A DNA stretch of 64,000 bases, taken from Arenimonas sp. (GTDB taxonomy: Bacteria > Pseudomonadota > Alphaproteobacteria > Rhizobiales > Rhizobiaceae). Shown here in pieces: positions 34,483 to 44,309 of this stretch; positions within the stretch are counted from its first letter, which is position 1, and each line of letters starts with the position of its first letter. The notes under the pieces are model-generated. The model was not told where the DNA came from, did no database searches, and saw only the letters and a program-made list of their open reading frames with translations. The translations under genes were made by a program, and so were the position numbers. The stretch spans positions 1-64,000 of the forward strand of contig JAIBEK010000066.1 of the NCBI GenBank assembly GCA_019459145.1. Reading direction: 5' to 3'.

Positions 34483-35232
34483 TTAAGGTATCGGGTATGC
34501 TGTATTAGTTAACTCTGAATAGAGCTCCGCCCGTGAGCTTAATAGACGCCCAAAATCGTATCTAACCAGTAAATCTCCACAAATTAGATCGATTCCCGCC
34601 CTGTCCATGCCGCAAAATGCCCATTTTCCCGGTTTCTGTCCACAGCGGCCGGTGGCCAGCAGGCTGGCGAGTTCCGGTTTCGTACCCCCTAATTCTTGCA
34701 CCAGCTCGACCTCCCGGCCGGAGATCTCTCCGCCTGTTTCGGCGGCGATGAGGAAGTCGTTTCCGGGCAGGAGATAGGCACGGCCGAAGCCGCCATTGAG
34801 GCTGGCGGATTGCGGCACGAGGCGGAAGAAGCGGAAATCGGGAAAGTCGATATAGAGCTTCGCCTTCGGATGGCGGGCGACGAAGCGCGCCCGCAGGCGC
34901 TGATGGACGGGGCCGTCACGCTCGACCGTTTCGGCGAGGCAAGCAAGGGTCAGGCGCGGATGGGCGAGCGGATCGCCCTTGCCCGGCTCTCCGGCCAGGA
35001 GGGAGACCCGCCGGTCCTGCTCTAGCGCCCGGGTATGTGCCGAGAGCGCCGAGACGAGGATGACCGGGCTGCCGTCGGTATCGGTTGCCAGGAGCACGCG
35101 GCTGACCGAGGGAAAGCCGCTCTGCGGCTCGAGCACGGCGAGCGCCACATAGCGCGCCGATCTGAGAAGACGACGGGCAAGCGCGCGCGCCTCGTCGTCC
35201 GTCTCGCGAATGACCGATGGTTTGTCCGTCAT
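34483..35232 (-). CDS. HugZ-like / pyridoxamine-phosphate-oxidase-fold haem protein
   Basis: The 249-residue protein has an N-terminal split-barrel FMN-binding-like domain (LLRSARYVALAVL, GFPSVSRVLLATD, LSAHTRALEQDRRVSLLAGEPGKGDPLAHPRLTL, FVARHPKAKLYIDFPDFRFFRL) and a C-terminal DUF2470-like domain. HugZ-type members degrade haem to release iron. The C-terminal haem-ligand His of Helicobacter HugZ is not evident, so general assignment to the family is safer than a specific activity. Confidence 0.72.
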   Translation of the reverse strand: MTDKPSVIRETDDEARALARRLLRSARYVALAVLEPQSGFPSVSRVLLATDTDGSPVILVSALSAHTRALEQDRRVSLLAGEPGKGDPLAHPRLTLACLAETVERDGPVHQRLRARFVARHPKAKLYIDFPDFRFFRLVPQSASLNGGFGRAYLLPGNDFLIAAETGGEISGREVELVQELGGTKPELASLLATGRCGQKPGKWAFCGMDRAGIDLICGDLLVRYDFGRLLSSRAELYSELTNTAYPIP

Positions 35233-35276
35233 GGTTCTTTCCGTTTCACGCAGTCGCGCCTGAACGGATCGTCCGT

Positions 35277-36319
<1,043 letters not shown>

Positions 36320-36323
<4 letters not shown>

Positions 36324-37195
36324 GCGGCGTCTCCTTCGTCGGATGACCGGAAGATACGATCGAGGATGATGGCGAGGATGACGATGCACAGGCCGGAATC
36401 GAAGCCCTTGGCGATGTTGACGGTGTTGAGCGCGCGAACGACCGGCACGCCGAGGCCGCTGGCGCCGACCAGCGCGGCGATCACCACCATCGACAGCGAC
36501 AGCATGATCGTCTGGGTGAGACCGGCCATGATCTGCGGCATGGCGAAGGGCAATTCAACCTTGCGCAGCACCTGCGAGGGGGTGGCGCCGAAGGCCTGGG
36601 CCGCTTCCACCAGCGAGGGCGGCGTGGAGATGATGCCGAGACGGGTGAGGCGGATCGGCGCTGGGATGGCGAAGATGACGGTGGCGATCAGGCCGGGCAC
36701 CATGCCGAGGCCGAACAGGATGAGCGCCGGGATCAGGTAGACGAAGGTCGGGATCGTCTGCATCAGGTCGAGAATGGGCCGGATGATCGAATAGAGCCAG
36801 GGGCGCCTCGCCGCGGCAATGCCGATTGGAACGCCGACCACCATGGATACGCCGGTGGCGGCAAGAACCAGCGCCAGCGTTTCCATCGTCTCCTTCCAGT
36901 AGCCCTGGTTGTAGATCACCAGGAGGCCGATCAGGGTGAAGGCGGCCACGCCTGCGGAACGCCGGATCAGCCAGGCCAGGCCGGTGAAGACGGCGATCAT
37001 CAGCAACGGATAGAATTCCGCCAAGGCCGTGCCCTTCAGATAGGGGGCCTGCAGGACGAACAGCATCGCGTTGATCGAGGCATTGAGGATCGTCGCGATG
37101 AAGTCGAAGAAGAATTTGAGATTGGTGGTCAGCCAGTCGACCGCGTGCTTTGCGCCCATCCCGATCGGGATCTTGTAATCTGTCAGCCAGTCCAT
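36320..37195 (-). CDS. choW: choline ABC transporter, permease
   Basis: The 291-residue permease has about seven transmembrane segments and the ProW-type binding-protein-dependent transport motif around RLTRLGIISTPPSLVEAAQAFGATPSQVL, where it contacts the ATPase. The N-terminus (MDWLTDYKIPIG) resembles ChoW/ProW. It is coupled to choV by an ATGA overlap and separated from choX by 79 bases containing a stable hairpin. Confidence 0.9.
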
Positions 37196-37238
37196 GGTTC
37201 CCCGGTGCCTTTTCGGCTTGTCATACTCCTGATGAAGA

Positions 37239-37260
37239 AGGAGCGGCTCTCGCCGCTCCT
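37239..37260 (-). terminator. intercistronic hairpin between choX and choW
   Basis: AGGAGCGGC and GCCGCTCCT form a 9-bp stem with a TCTC loop just after the choX stop (37275). It has no T-run. Such hairpins often protect the abundant binding-protein message while letting a fraction of transcripts continue into the permease and ATPase genes. Confidence 0.55.
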
Positions 37261-37274
37261 CAGGTCACTTGCCG

Positions 37275-38231
37275 TTAGAGGCCGAGCGCGCTCTTGACCG
37301 CCGGCAGGGCTTCGGCGCCGTCCTTGGTGGTGACGCCCGCCAGCCAGGGCTCGATCGCCGCGCCATTGGCTTTCAGCCAGTCGGTCGCCGCGACTTCCGG
37401 ATCCTTGCCGTCGTTGAGAATGCCGCCCATGACCTGGTTTTCCATGTCGAGGGAGAACTTGAGGTTGGTGATGAACTTGCCGACATTCGGGCATTCGGCG
37501 AGATAGCCGGCGCGGACATTGGTGTAGACTTCGGCGCCGCCGAAGTTCGGGCCGAAGGTGGCGTCGCCGCCCGTCAGGTAGGTCAGCTTGAACGTGGAGT
37601 TCATCGGATGGGGCGCCCAGCCGAGGAAGACCACCGGCGTGCCGTCCTGTTCGGCGCGGGCGACCTGCGCCAGCATGCCCTGCTCGGAGGATTCGATCAC
37701 TTCGAAGCCTTCGAGGCCGAATTCGTTCTTCTCGATCATTTCCAGCACGAGGCGGTTGCCGTCATTGCCAGGCTCGATGCCGTAGATCTTGCTGTCGAGC
37801 GCATCCTTCTGCTTGGCGATGTCGGCAAAGTCCTTGATGCCGAGTTCTGCACCCTTGGCATTGGTCGCCAGCGTGTACTTGGCGCCTTCAAGGTTGGGTC
37901 CGTGGGATTCGATCGACTTGTCTTCGGTGAAGGGCTTGATGTCATTGCCCTGGCTGGGCATCCAGTTGCCGAGGAAGACGTCGATGTCCTTGTTCTTCAT
38001 CGAGGTGAAGGTCACCGGCAGCGACAGGACCGTGACCGTGGTTTCGTAGCCAAGCGCCTTGAGCAGCACCGATGCGGTGGCCGTGGTCGAGGTGATGTCG
38101 GTCCAGCCGACATCGGCGAAGCGCACGGTGCCGCAGCTTTCGGGCTCGGCGGCGAAGGAAGGGGTGGTGGACAGCGCCAGGATCGCTGCTGTCGCGACGA
38201 TCGTGAAACGCTGGAAATTGCCTTTGGTCAT
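37275..38231 (-). CDS. choX: choline ABC transporter, periplasmic choline-binding protein
   Basis: The 318-residue protein has a signal peptide ending SFAA and a type II binding-protein fold of the OpuAC family. Aromatic residues that build the choline cage in the S. meliloti ChoX structure appear to be conserved in context: Trp in DVGWTDI, Trp in FLGNWMPSQG, Tyr in GAKYTL and Trp in FLGWAPHPMN. This supports choline rather than betaine specificity. The ATG at 38231 follows CGGGAGCATCTCA. Confidence 0.92.
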   Translation of the reverse strand: MTKGNFQRFTIVATAAILALSTTPSFAAEPESCGTVRFADVGWTDITSTTATASVLLKALGYETTVTVLSLPVTFTSMKNKDIDVFLGNWMPSQGNDIKPFTEDKSIESHGPNLEGAKYTLATNAKGAELGIKDFADIAKQKDALDSKIYGIEPGNDGNRLVLEMIEKNEFGLEGFEVIESSEQGMLAQVARAEQDGTPVVFLGWAPHPMNSTFKLTYLTGGDATFGPNFGGAEVYTNVRAGYLAECPNVGKFITNLKFSLDMENQVMGGILNDGKDPEVAATDWLKANGAAIEPWLAGVTTKDGAEALPAVKSALGL

Positions 38232-38526
38232 TGAGATGCTCCCGTTTTTTTAATGTTCCCAAGTCAACAATCTATACACCACAAAAGCAAGCGCACACGC
38301 GCATTTGCGCCTTATTCCCCTCCCTGTTTGCGACGTTGTGCCTAGCTTCCGGATCGATTCTTAAGTCGCGCTTGACCCCGCCGGAGGCCCTGAGATCATT
38401 GCGCATCCCGGCCTTGCCGAGGGCCGCGGCATAGCGTCCTGTGGAAATCGCTGCAGGAGTGCTATAGTTTATTGTCTGGACGTTCCGCATTGTCGCGGCG
38501 CGCCGCGAATTTCTAAGGGAGAGTTC

Positions 38527-38910
38527 ATGAAACTTCGTTGTCTGATCCTGGCTGCCGCGCTGACCGTTCCGGCAGCCGCAGCCTTCGCCGAAGGTGACGC
38601 CGTCGCCGGGGCCAAGGTGTTCAAGCAGTGCCAGGCCTGCCACTCGGCCGTCGATGCCAAGAACAAGGTCGGCCCGACTCTGATGGGCGTCATCGATCGC
38701 CCGGTCGCCACCGTCGAGGGCTTCAAGTATTCCAAGGCCATGACCGAGTTCGGCGCCGACGGCAAGGTCTGGTCCGAGCAGCTTCTGACCGAATATCTTC
38801 CCAAGCCGCGCGACCTGGTCAAGGGCACCACCATGACCTATGCTGGCCTGAAGAAGCCGGAAGACATCGCCAATGTCATCGCCTACCTGAAGAACCCGAC
38901 CGCCAAGTAA
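38527..38910 (+). CDS. periplasmic class I cytochrome c
   Basis: The 127-residue protein has a signal peptide (MKLRCLILAAALTVPAAAAFA) and one haem motif CQACH near residue 35, followed by the KVGPTLMGVIDRPVATVEGFKYS pattern of cytochrome c2/c550-like proteins. The sixth ligand Met is in TTMTYAGLKKPEDI. It carries electrons in the periplasm, probably between the bc1 complex and a terminal oxidase or another dehydrogenase. It is monocistronic with a strong terminator. Confidence 0.92.
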   Translation: MKLRCLILAAALTVPAAAAFAEGDAVAGAKVFKQCQACHSAVDAKNKVGPTLMGVIDRPVATVEGFKYSKAMTEFGADGKVWSEQLLTEYLPKPRDLVKGTTMTYAGLKKPEDIANVIAYLKNPTAK

Positions 38911-38938
38911 GCAGTTCGGTCGATCCAGGCTTGATCCA

Positions 38939-38970
38939 CGGGCAGCGGCGCCAAGGCGTGCCGCTGCCCG
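38939..38970 (+). terminator. rho-independent terminator of the cytochrome c gene
   Basis: CGGGCAGCGGC and GCCGCTGCCCG form a perfect 11-bp stem with a 10-base loop, followed immediately by TTTTCG. It lies 28 bases after the stop codon. Confidence 0.85.
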
Positions 38971-39140
38971 TTTTCGTCTGCCCGCTCTTGCAGGCGCCTC
39001 ACCAGCCTCCATATCAGAGCGGTATTTTTATGCCCCGCGGCAGCGGCGGCGGTTCTAATATCATTGATTTGTTATAAGGTTGCGGTCACATGCCGCTTGG
39101 GCCGGAGGCTGATCCGGCGACAGTTCAGGGAGACGATCGC

Positions 39141-40229
39141 ATGGCCTCGCTACAGTCCTTCGACAGCGAAATCGAGAAGACCCGCACCATCGTCAACGAG
39201 GTGAGGGGCAAGATGGAGCAGTCGGGCGTCGTGCTCGACCAGTTCGCCAAGGCCGACACCAAGCTCGGCGACGTCAATTTCGACATCGAGAACGCGCGCA
39301 TCGAGGATGTAATCAAGCAGCAGAAGGTGATGGAGGCGAACATCGCCGACCTGATCATCGGGCTGGAGGACGCGACCAACGTGTTCGGCGCCGAGTTCGA
39401 GAGCATGAAGAGCTATTCCGGCTATGAGAAGTTCATCGGCATCTTCTCCAAGCAGAAGGCGCAGCGCATGCGCACCGATCGTGTGCGCAACATGTCGCTG
39501 GCCGGCAACCTGCAGGAACTGCTGGCGAAGTCCGACAGCATCGTCGGCATCCTGAAGGATCAGCGGACCGTGCTCGACCAGCGCTACAAGAGTTCGGAGC
39601 AAAGCCTGATCCAGGTGATCGAGCGGCGCAAGATGACGATCGCCAACCTCGAGACGACGCAGAAGCGCATCGAGGAACTGAACCCGATGCTGCTCGACAT
39701 CGAAAACCGGATCGCCGCCTCGACCGACCAGTCGGCCCGCACGCAGCTCGAGGGCGAGCGCTCCAAGCTGGCGACCGAATACAATCAGGCGCAGGCCAAG
39801 GAACAGGAGCTTTTGGCCGAAAGCCAGACGCTGGAGCGCTACACCTCGATGTTCCAGACCTTCGTCGACAGCCTCAACAACCAGATCGCCGCGCAGAACA
39901 CGCTGATCAACAAGCTGACCATCGATACCGAGCAGCGCATCGTGCTCTACAAGGCGCTGGAAGACAGCTTGAAGACCGCCGCCCAGCAGGACGTGGCGCA
40001 CAAGATCAACACGCTCGGCAGCCAGGTCGACACGGCGGCGGAGGAAACCATGGCCGGCGTCGGTGCTGCCGCGCAGAAGCACATCGGCGATCTTCTGGAA
40101 CTGCACGAGAAGAACATGCTGGCGACCCAGGACATCCAGCGCCGCAAGAAACTTGCCGACGAGGCTTTCGCGAGGCGTTTCCAGGCGGTTCTCGACAAGC
40201 ATAATTCGGCCAATTACGTGAAGCCGTGA
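39141..40229 (+). CDS. long coiled-coil protein of unknown function
   Basis: The 362-residue protein has no signal peptide, membrane segment or Cys-rich motif and is almost wholly helical, with heptad-like stretches (for example residues 140-250, TTQKRIEELNPMLLDIENRI and SKLATEYNQAQAKEQELLA). It resembles coiled-coil partners such as TelA-like proteins in general character only. It opens a same-strand series with the AAA+ ATPase and DUF2333-like genes, though 250 bases with two palindromes separate it from the next gene. The ATG at 39141 follows GGGAGACGATCGC. Function unknown; a scaffold or ATPase substrate is plausible. Confidence 0.75.
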   Translation: MASLQSFDSEIEKTRTIVNEVRGKMEQSGVVLDQFAKADTKLGDVNFDIENARIEDVIKQQKVMEANIADLIIGLEDATNVFGAEFESMKSYSGYEKFIGIFSKQKAQRMRTDRVRNMSLAGNLQELLAKSDSIVGILKDQRTVLDQRYKSSEQSLIQVIERRKMTIANLETTQKRIEELNPMLLDIENRIAASTDQSARTQLEGERSKLATEYNQAQAKEQELLAESQTLERYTSMFQTFVDSLNNQIAAQNTLINKLTIDTEQRIVLYKALEDSLKTAAQQDVAHKINTLGSQVDTAAEETMAGVGAAAQKHIGDLLELHEKNMLATQDIQRRKKLADEAFARRFQAVLDKHNSANYVKP

Positions 40230-40287
40230 TGCGATCGCGTTCGGTCATGGAAGAGTGTGAAGCCTGCCCCTCATCCGGCTGCCGCCA

Positions 40288-40313
40288 CCTTCTCCCCGCA
40301 GGCGGGGAGAAGG
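40288..40313. repeat. REP-like palindrome
   Basis: Perfect 12-bp arms CCTTCTCCCCGC/GCGGGGAGAAGG with a 2-base loop, preceded by CCCCTCATCCGGC at about 40267-40279. Same family as the repeats at 9865-10270. Confidence 0.85.
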
Positions 40314-40372
40314 ACCGTGTGGCGGGGTCTAGTTCGTATTCCATGCGTCGGGCAGAACGCGAGTCGTCTTCC

Positions 40373-40399
40373 CCTTCTCCCCGTTCCACGGGGAGAAGG
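40373..40399. repeat. REP-like palindrome, opposite flank orientation
   Basis: Perfect 12-bp arms CCTTCTCCCCGT/ACGGGGAGAAGG with a 3-base loop, followed by GGGGATGAGGGG. With the element at 40288-40313 it makes a head-to-head pair whose CCCCTCAT/ATGAGGGG flanks point outward. The 250-base gap it lies in holds no gene. Confidence 0.85.
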
Positions 40400-40479
40400 T
40401 CCCGGCAGGGGGATGAGGGGCGGATCGATCGGCGGATTTGGCGGGGCGTCGCTTCCTTCCAGGGGGAGATCTCCCGCCG

Positions 40480-41634
40480 ATGAACGTCGCTGCCGGCAAT
40501 AACGGGGCGGTCGCCCAGTATTTCAACGCCATCCGCGCAGCCCTTGGCGGGCTGGAGATCTATCTGTCCAATCCAGAGGTCACGCTGCCGGGCAGCGGGT
40601 TCGCTGGCCAGCTTCTGCTTCCCTATGTCGAGCGGCTGAAAAATTCGTTCGCCTGCTGGGAAAACCGCATCGGTTTTACCGACCAGTTCCGCATTTCGCG
40701 CGCCGAAAGCGGCTTTCCGGTGTTCCAGAACGTGCTGGAACTGGAGAATGACCGCTTGAGCGCGGAAAAGCGGCTCGCCAACCTGCCGGATGCCAAGGCG
40801 ATGCGGTCGGAAATGGTCGATTTCATCATGCGGCACAGGGAGTTTCCCACTGCCCTGCAGTCGCAGATGGCCGAGCGGATCTATCTCGAACAGATCGGCA
40901 AGGGGGATATTTTTTCGCCCTTCGTCCTGCCGGAGACGGTGCGGGTGACGATTGGCGACAAATCCGGCAGGCCTCGTTATGTCGTGACCTGGGCGGTTTT
41001 CGACGGCACCAATACGCTGCCGATGATCTATGTCGCGGATGTCGAGGATTCCTCCGACAGTGTTCGCGAACTCCTCGTCGGCAAGGATGGCGGGCTCAAT
41101 CCGGATGTCGAGATTCCGCTGCCGGTCGGGGGGCTGCTCAATCCGCAACTCGCCGCGCAGTTCGACGATTTCGCCGCCAAGAACGGGGCCTATTCGCTGA
41201 CGCCGGCGACGATCGCCACCAATATGGACAGGGATTTTCCCACGCTGCATCCAAAGCAGCTGCGCCGCATCGTGCTCGGCCCCTTTTATTCGGCGGGCAT
41301 CACCGAGAACAATGCGCGGATCAACGAGATCCTGTCGCGGGTGAGGAAAAGCGAGAACGCCTGGCTTTTGACCTGGACCATGCAGGAAGTGTTTTCCAAG
41401 GCCGAGCGGCCGGCGGTCAAGGGCTTCTTCTCCTCGACGCCGGCGACCCAGGAATTTCATATAGAAACCAACGACCTCGAAGCCGCGCGCATGGGCGTTT
41501 CGGCCTATGAGAAACATGCGCTGGTGCCGCACGACGCCTACCAGGCGCTCTATGCCTCGGGCGAGGCCAATGCGATCTTCGGCAATTACAAGGTCCATGT
41601 CATTTCCGGGAACAACGTCGTCAGCGAGGTCTAG
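40480..41634 (+). CDS. protein of unknown function in the AAA+ gene set (384 aa)
   Basis: A soluble protein of 384 residues. The first 150 residues are helical (PGSGFAGQLLLPYVERLKNSF, FPVFQNVLELENDRLSAEKRL); the middle looks beta-rich (VTIGDKSGRPRYVVTWAVFDGTNTLPMIYVADVED); the end has EFHIETNDLEAARMGVSAYEKHALVPHD. I do not recognise a domain. The ATG at 40480 follows AGGGGGAGATCTCCCGCCG. It ends three bases before the ATPase gene, so the two are surely one operon. Confidence 0.78.
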   Translation: MNVAAGNNGAVAQYFNAIRAALGGLEIYLSNPEVTLPGSGFAGQLLLPYVERLKNSFACWENRIGFTDQFRISRAESGFPVFQNVLELENDRLSAEKRLANLPDAKAMRSEMVDFIMRHREFPTALQSQMAERIYLEQIGKGDIFSPFVLPETVRVTIGDKSGRPRYVVTWAVFDGTNTLPMIYVADVEDSSDSVRELLVGKDGGLNPDVEIPLPVGGLLNPQLAAQFDDFAAKNGAYSLTPATIATNMDRDFPTLHPKQLRRIVLGPFYSAGITENNARINEILSRVRKSENAWLLTWTMQEVFSKAERPAVKGFFSSTPATQEFHIETNDLEAARMGVSAYEKHALVPHDAYQALYASGEANAIFGNYKVHVISGNNVVSEV

Positions 41635-41637
41635 CCG

Positions 41638-43554
41638 ATGAGCAACGGGTTGAACGCAGGCCTCACCACCCTTCGCGAAGACGAGATCGCCAAACATCTG
41701 GCCGTGGCGCAGGCGCTGGTGACGCGCTTCGTCGCGCTCGATCCGGGCGAGGGGGCGGCGGGCACGGCGCTGGCCGGCAGCGGGCGGCGCTTCGTCTCGA
41801 CGGTGTCGACCGGCGGCGTGCGGCGAACCCGCGAGGTGGAGCTGGCAAAGACCATCCAGTCGACCGGCAGCGGCGATCCGCTGCTGTCTCCGACTCAGCA
41901 CAGCGTGCTCTACCGGGTGCGGCGCGGCATCCAGGTTTCGCTGGCGATCGGCGAAGTTTTTGGCCGGCAGACGGATCTGGAACAGTTGCAGGCGCGCAAT
42001 GTGACAGCACCCTTGCAGGGCGAGGAGGCGGCCCGCTTCAAGGCGCTGCTGTCGGCCTCGGCCTATGTCTCGGCCTTTTCGCTGGCCGCCTATCTGCTCT
42101 CGACGCTTGCCGGCGAAGGCGAGCCGGTCAACGACACGCCCGAGCCGGACTTCCTGTTCGACACGCCGCAGGATGCGTTGAAAAGCATGGTGGCCGGGCT
42201 GGATGCGGCGCTGAAAGGTGCGGCCGACGACGCGACGCTCGGCCAGCGGGCGCGCGCCTTTGCCCGCGCGGCGATCGACGGGCTTTTGACCCGCAAGGCA
42301 CGCTTTGCCGGGCTGGCGGCGTTCGAGAACACCCATATCCGCCTCGACCAGGACGACTTCACCCTCGACGGCTTCGATGTGGCGCCCGGCCAGCGGCGCA
42401 AGCCGCTGGTGATGACCTTCAAGAAGCCCGAGGAGATCGTCGGCAATCACATCGCCAAGTTCCAGGCGATCAAGTTGGCCAAGATGCTGATGGCCTATGA
42501 CTTCGACCGGCAGATGAACCCCTTCGTCGAACTCGGCGGCTTTCTCTTCACCTTCATCGGCGACGGCATGCCGGGCACCGGCAAGACGATCCTGATCCAG
42601 ATGATCGCCGGGCTGCTCAACGACTACTGCCAGGTCGCCGGCTATGCCTTCCACTACGAGAATTTCGGCGTCGACCAGATCTCGTCCTACCAGGGCAAGT
42701 CGGGGCAGAATGCCAAGGCCTTCATCGACAATGTCGTCAATCCGCGGGTGATCGGCTTCGGCACGATCGACGATGTTGACCAGGTGGCGGCCAAGCGCTC
42801 CGACGATCGGGCGTCGGCCGGCCAGCACGAGATCACCGCCGTGCTGATGGAGGCCTTTGCCGGGGCGTCGACCGTGGTGCGCGGCAATTGCTCCTTCGGC
42901 ATGTTCTCCAACTATCCGGAAAACGTCGACGATGCGCTGAGGCAAAGGGCCGGGGCGCGCTGGCTGGTCGACGGGCCGCAGACGGAAGCGGATTACATCG
43001 ACATTTTCGCGCTTTTGATCGGCAGGAATCACAAGATTCCGCTCGGCGACCATCAGTTGTTCGCCAATCAGGAGATCAAGCGGGCGGTCGGCGTTTCCTA
43101 TGAAAAGCACGGGCGACCGGAAGAGGAGAAACTGGTCGCGGTCTGGCAGCGATTCGAGACGGAGCGCGGCCGGATCGAGACGCTCGCCGACATCGGCGCC
43201 TATCTGCACGAGATCAAGCTGGCCGAGCCGCGCTTCACCGGCCGGGCGATCAAGAACATCACCGATGCGGTGAAGATGCGGGCGATGGATGTCGAGCTTC
43301 CCGACGAATGGTTCGCGACGCCGGAGGCCTTCATGCACAAGGGCTACGACGCCAAGAAGGCGATGATCGCCGAACTGCGCGGGCCGGTGACGATGGAGAT
43401 GATCCTGCAGGAGATCAACCGCTATGCCGACAGCGAATTCCGCTATGCCGACAAGTCGGACGAGGCGGCGGTCAACGAGATCATCCGTCGGGAGCGGCAG
43501 CGCGAACGGGCGATCGGCGAGATCGAGGCGATGAAGCGGGAGGGCCGGTGGTAG
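41638..43554 (+). CDS. AAA+ ATPase with long N-terminal region
   Basis: The 638-residue protein has a Walker A motif GDGMPGTGKT at residues 308-317, a degenerate Walker B region IGFGTIDDVD at residues 372-381, and a sensor-1/arginine-finger segment FSNYPENVDDALRQRAGARW at about residues 423-442 that follows the classical AAA pattern (N-x-P-x-x-D-x-A-L-x-x-R). The first 300 residues are helical and unrecognised; a lid-like helical end of about 190 residues follows. It is likely a hexameric remodelling ATPase. A toxin-antitoxin pair separates it from the next gene of the set. Substrate unknown. Confidence 0.85.
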   Translation: MSNGLNAGLTTLREDEIAKHLAVAQALVTRFVALDPGEGAAGTALAGSGRRFVSTVSTGGVRRTREVELAKTIQSTGSGDPLLSPTQHSVLYRVRRGIQVSLAIGEVFGRQTDLEQLQARNVTAPLQGEEAARFKALLSASAYVSAFSLAAYLLSTLAGEGEPVNDTPEPDFLFDTPQDALKSMVAGLDAALKGAADDATLGQRARAFARAAIDGLLTRKARFAGLAAFENTHIRLDQDDFTLDGFDVAPGQRRKPLVMTFKKPEEIVGNHIAKFQAIKLAKMLMAYDFDRQMNPFVELGGFLFTFIGDGMPGTGKTILIQMIAGLLNDYCQVAGYAFHYENFGVDQISSYQGKSGQNAKAFIDNVVNPRVIGFGTIDDVDQVAAKRSDDRASAGQHEITAVLMEAFAGASTVVRGNCSFGMFSNYPENVDDALRQRAGARWLVDGPQTEADYIDIFALLIGRNHKIPLGDHQLFANQEIKRAVGVSYEKHGRPEEEKLVAVWQRFETERGRIETLADIGAYLHEIKLAEPRFTGRAIKNITDAVKMRAMDVELPDEWFATPEAFMHKGYDAKKAMIAELRGPVTMEMILQEINRYADSEFRYADKSDEAAVNEIIRRERQRERAIGEIEAMKREGRW

Positions 43555-43574
43555 GCGTGAGAGGCATGCGTCTG

Positions 43575-43595
43575 AAATTCGCTATTAGCGAATTT
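43575..43595. promoter_or_regulatory. perfect 21-bp palindrome, likely TA operator
   Basis: AAATTCGCTA and TAGCGAATTT are exact reverse complements around a single central T. It lies 20 bases after the ATPase stop and 34 bases before the toxin start, is much more AT-rich than its surroundings, and fits an operator for the XRE antitoxin encoded at 43887. Confidence 0.75.
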
Positions 43596-43629
43596 TGATT
43601 TGCCCCGAGGTTTGGAAGCGGATATTTTC

Positions 43630-43890
43630 ATGAAGAGAATTATCTACAGCAAACAGGCAAGCAAGATGCTGGCTCGGATTCAAGCCAACGAGGCGCTGCG
43701 GATCAGGGCGAAGATTGTGCAGTATGCAGAAGAACCCGCCAGCCTTGCGAACAACGTCAAAAGATTGCGAGAGAGCGGCTATCTTCGGCTTCGTATCGGC
43801 GACTGGCGGGTGATCTTTAGGGAGGACGGCGTGGTCGTGGACGTTGTGAGGATCGCGGCGCGAGGCGAAGCTTACGAGGGAGAGATATGA
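43630..43890 (+). CDS. RelE/HigB-type toxin
   Basis: The 86-residue basic protein has the RelE fold pattern: MKRIIYSKQASKMLARIQAN at the start, LANNVKRLRESGYLRLRIGDWRVIFRED in the middle with the catalytic Arg positions, and VVDVVRIAARGEAYE at the end. It would act as a ribosome-dependent mRNA interferase. Its stop overlaps the antitoxin ATG (ATGA at 43887-43890). Toxin-first order and an XRE partner place it with RelE/HigB-XRE modules. Confidence 0.88.
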   Translation: MKRIIYSKQASKMLARIQANEALRIRAKIVQYAEEPASLANNVKRLRESGYLRLRIGDWRVIFREDGVVVDVVRIAARGEAYEGEI

Positions 43891-44309
43891 TGAGTATCGC
43901 AACATCGTTCATGACGCCCAACGGCGAAGAGATGGTCGTGCTGAGCCGTAAGGACTATGAGGCCCTATTGCAGCGACTGGACCGTGTCGAGGACCTCGAG
44001 GACAGTCTGGCGATCGCCGATTTCGAGAAGAAGCGCGCTGCGGGCCAAGAAGAACTCATTCCGTCCGAGTTTGTTGATCGGATGATCGACGGCGAGAGTC
44101 CGGTGCGCGTCTGGCGGGAGTATCGGGGTCTTTCCGCAAAAGATCTTGCCGCCAAAGCCGGTATCAGCACGGCCTATCTTTCGGAAATCGAAACAGGGAA
44201 GAAGGATGGCAGCGTCTCGGCCCTGAAATCCATCGCCGACGCTCTCAAGCTCGACCTCGACGACCTCTACTGGCGACGCGAGGACAGGAAGGTCGCAGAC
44301 ACAAAATGA
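43887..44309 (+). CDS. XRE-family antitoxin with N-terminal Phd-like stretch
   Basis: The 140-residue protein has an HTH_3 domain at about residues 74-130 (SPVRVWREYRGLSAKDLAAKAG, then STAYLSEIETGKKDGSVSALKSIADAL). The first 60 residues (GEEMVVLSRKDYEALLQRLDRVEDLEDSLAIADFEKK) resemble the toxin-binding part of Phd/RelB-like antitoxins. It should bind the 43575-43595 palindrome and neutralise the toxin. Its stop overlaps the start of the DUF6638-like gene (ATGA at 44306), so the module is translationally linked to that gene. Confidence 0.87.
   Translation: MMSIATSFMTPNGEEMVVLSRKDYEALLQRLDRVEDLEDSLAIADFEKKRAAGQEELIPSEFVDRMIDGESPVRVWREYRGLSAKDLAAKAGISTAYLSEIETGKKDGSVSALKSIADALKLDLDDLYWRREDRKVADTK

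Noticed and set aside
40006..43338. 1110-residue open frame on the minus strand
   Set aside because: It lies antisense to the coiled-coil, unknown-protein and ATPase genes, is very rich in Arg, His and Gly, has no recognisable domain, and spans several real genes. It is the usual antisense shadow of GC-rich codon use.
41638..43554. ATPase considered as a MoxR or Clp/FtsH-type protein
   Set aside because: The sensor-1/arginine-finger segment follows the classical AAA pattern, but there is no protease domain, Clp N-domain or VWA partner, so no such specific name is supported.
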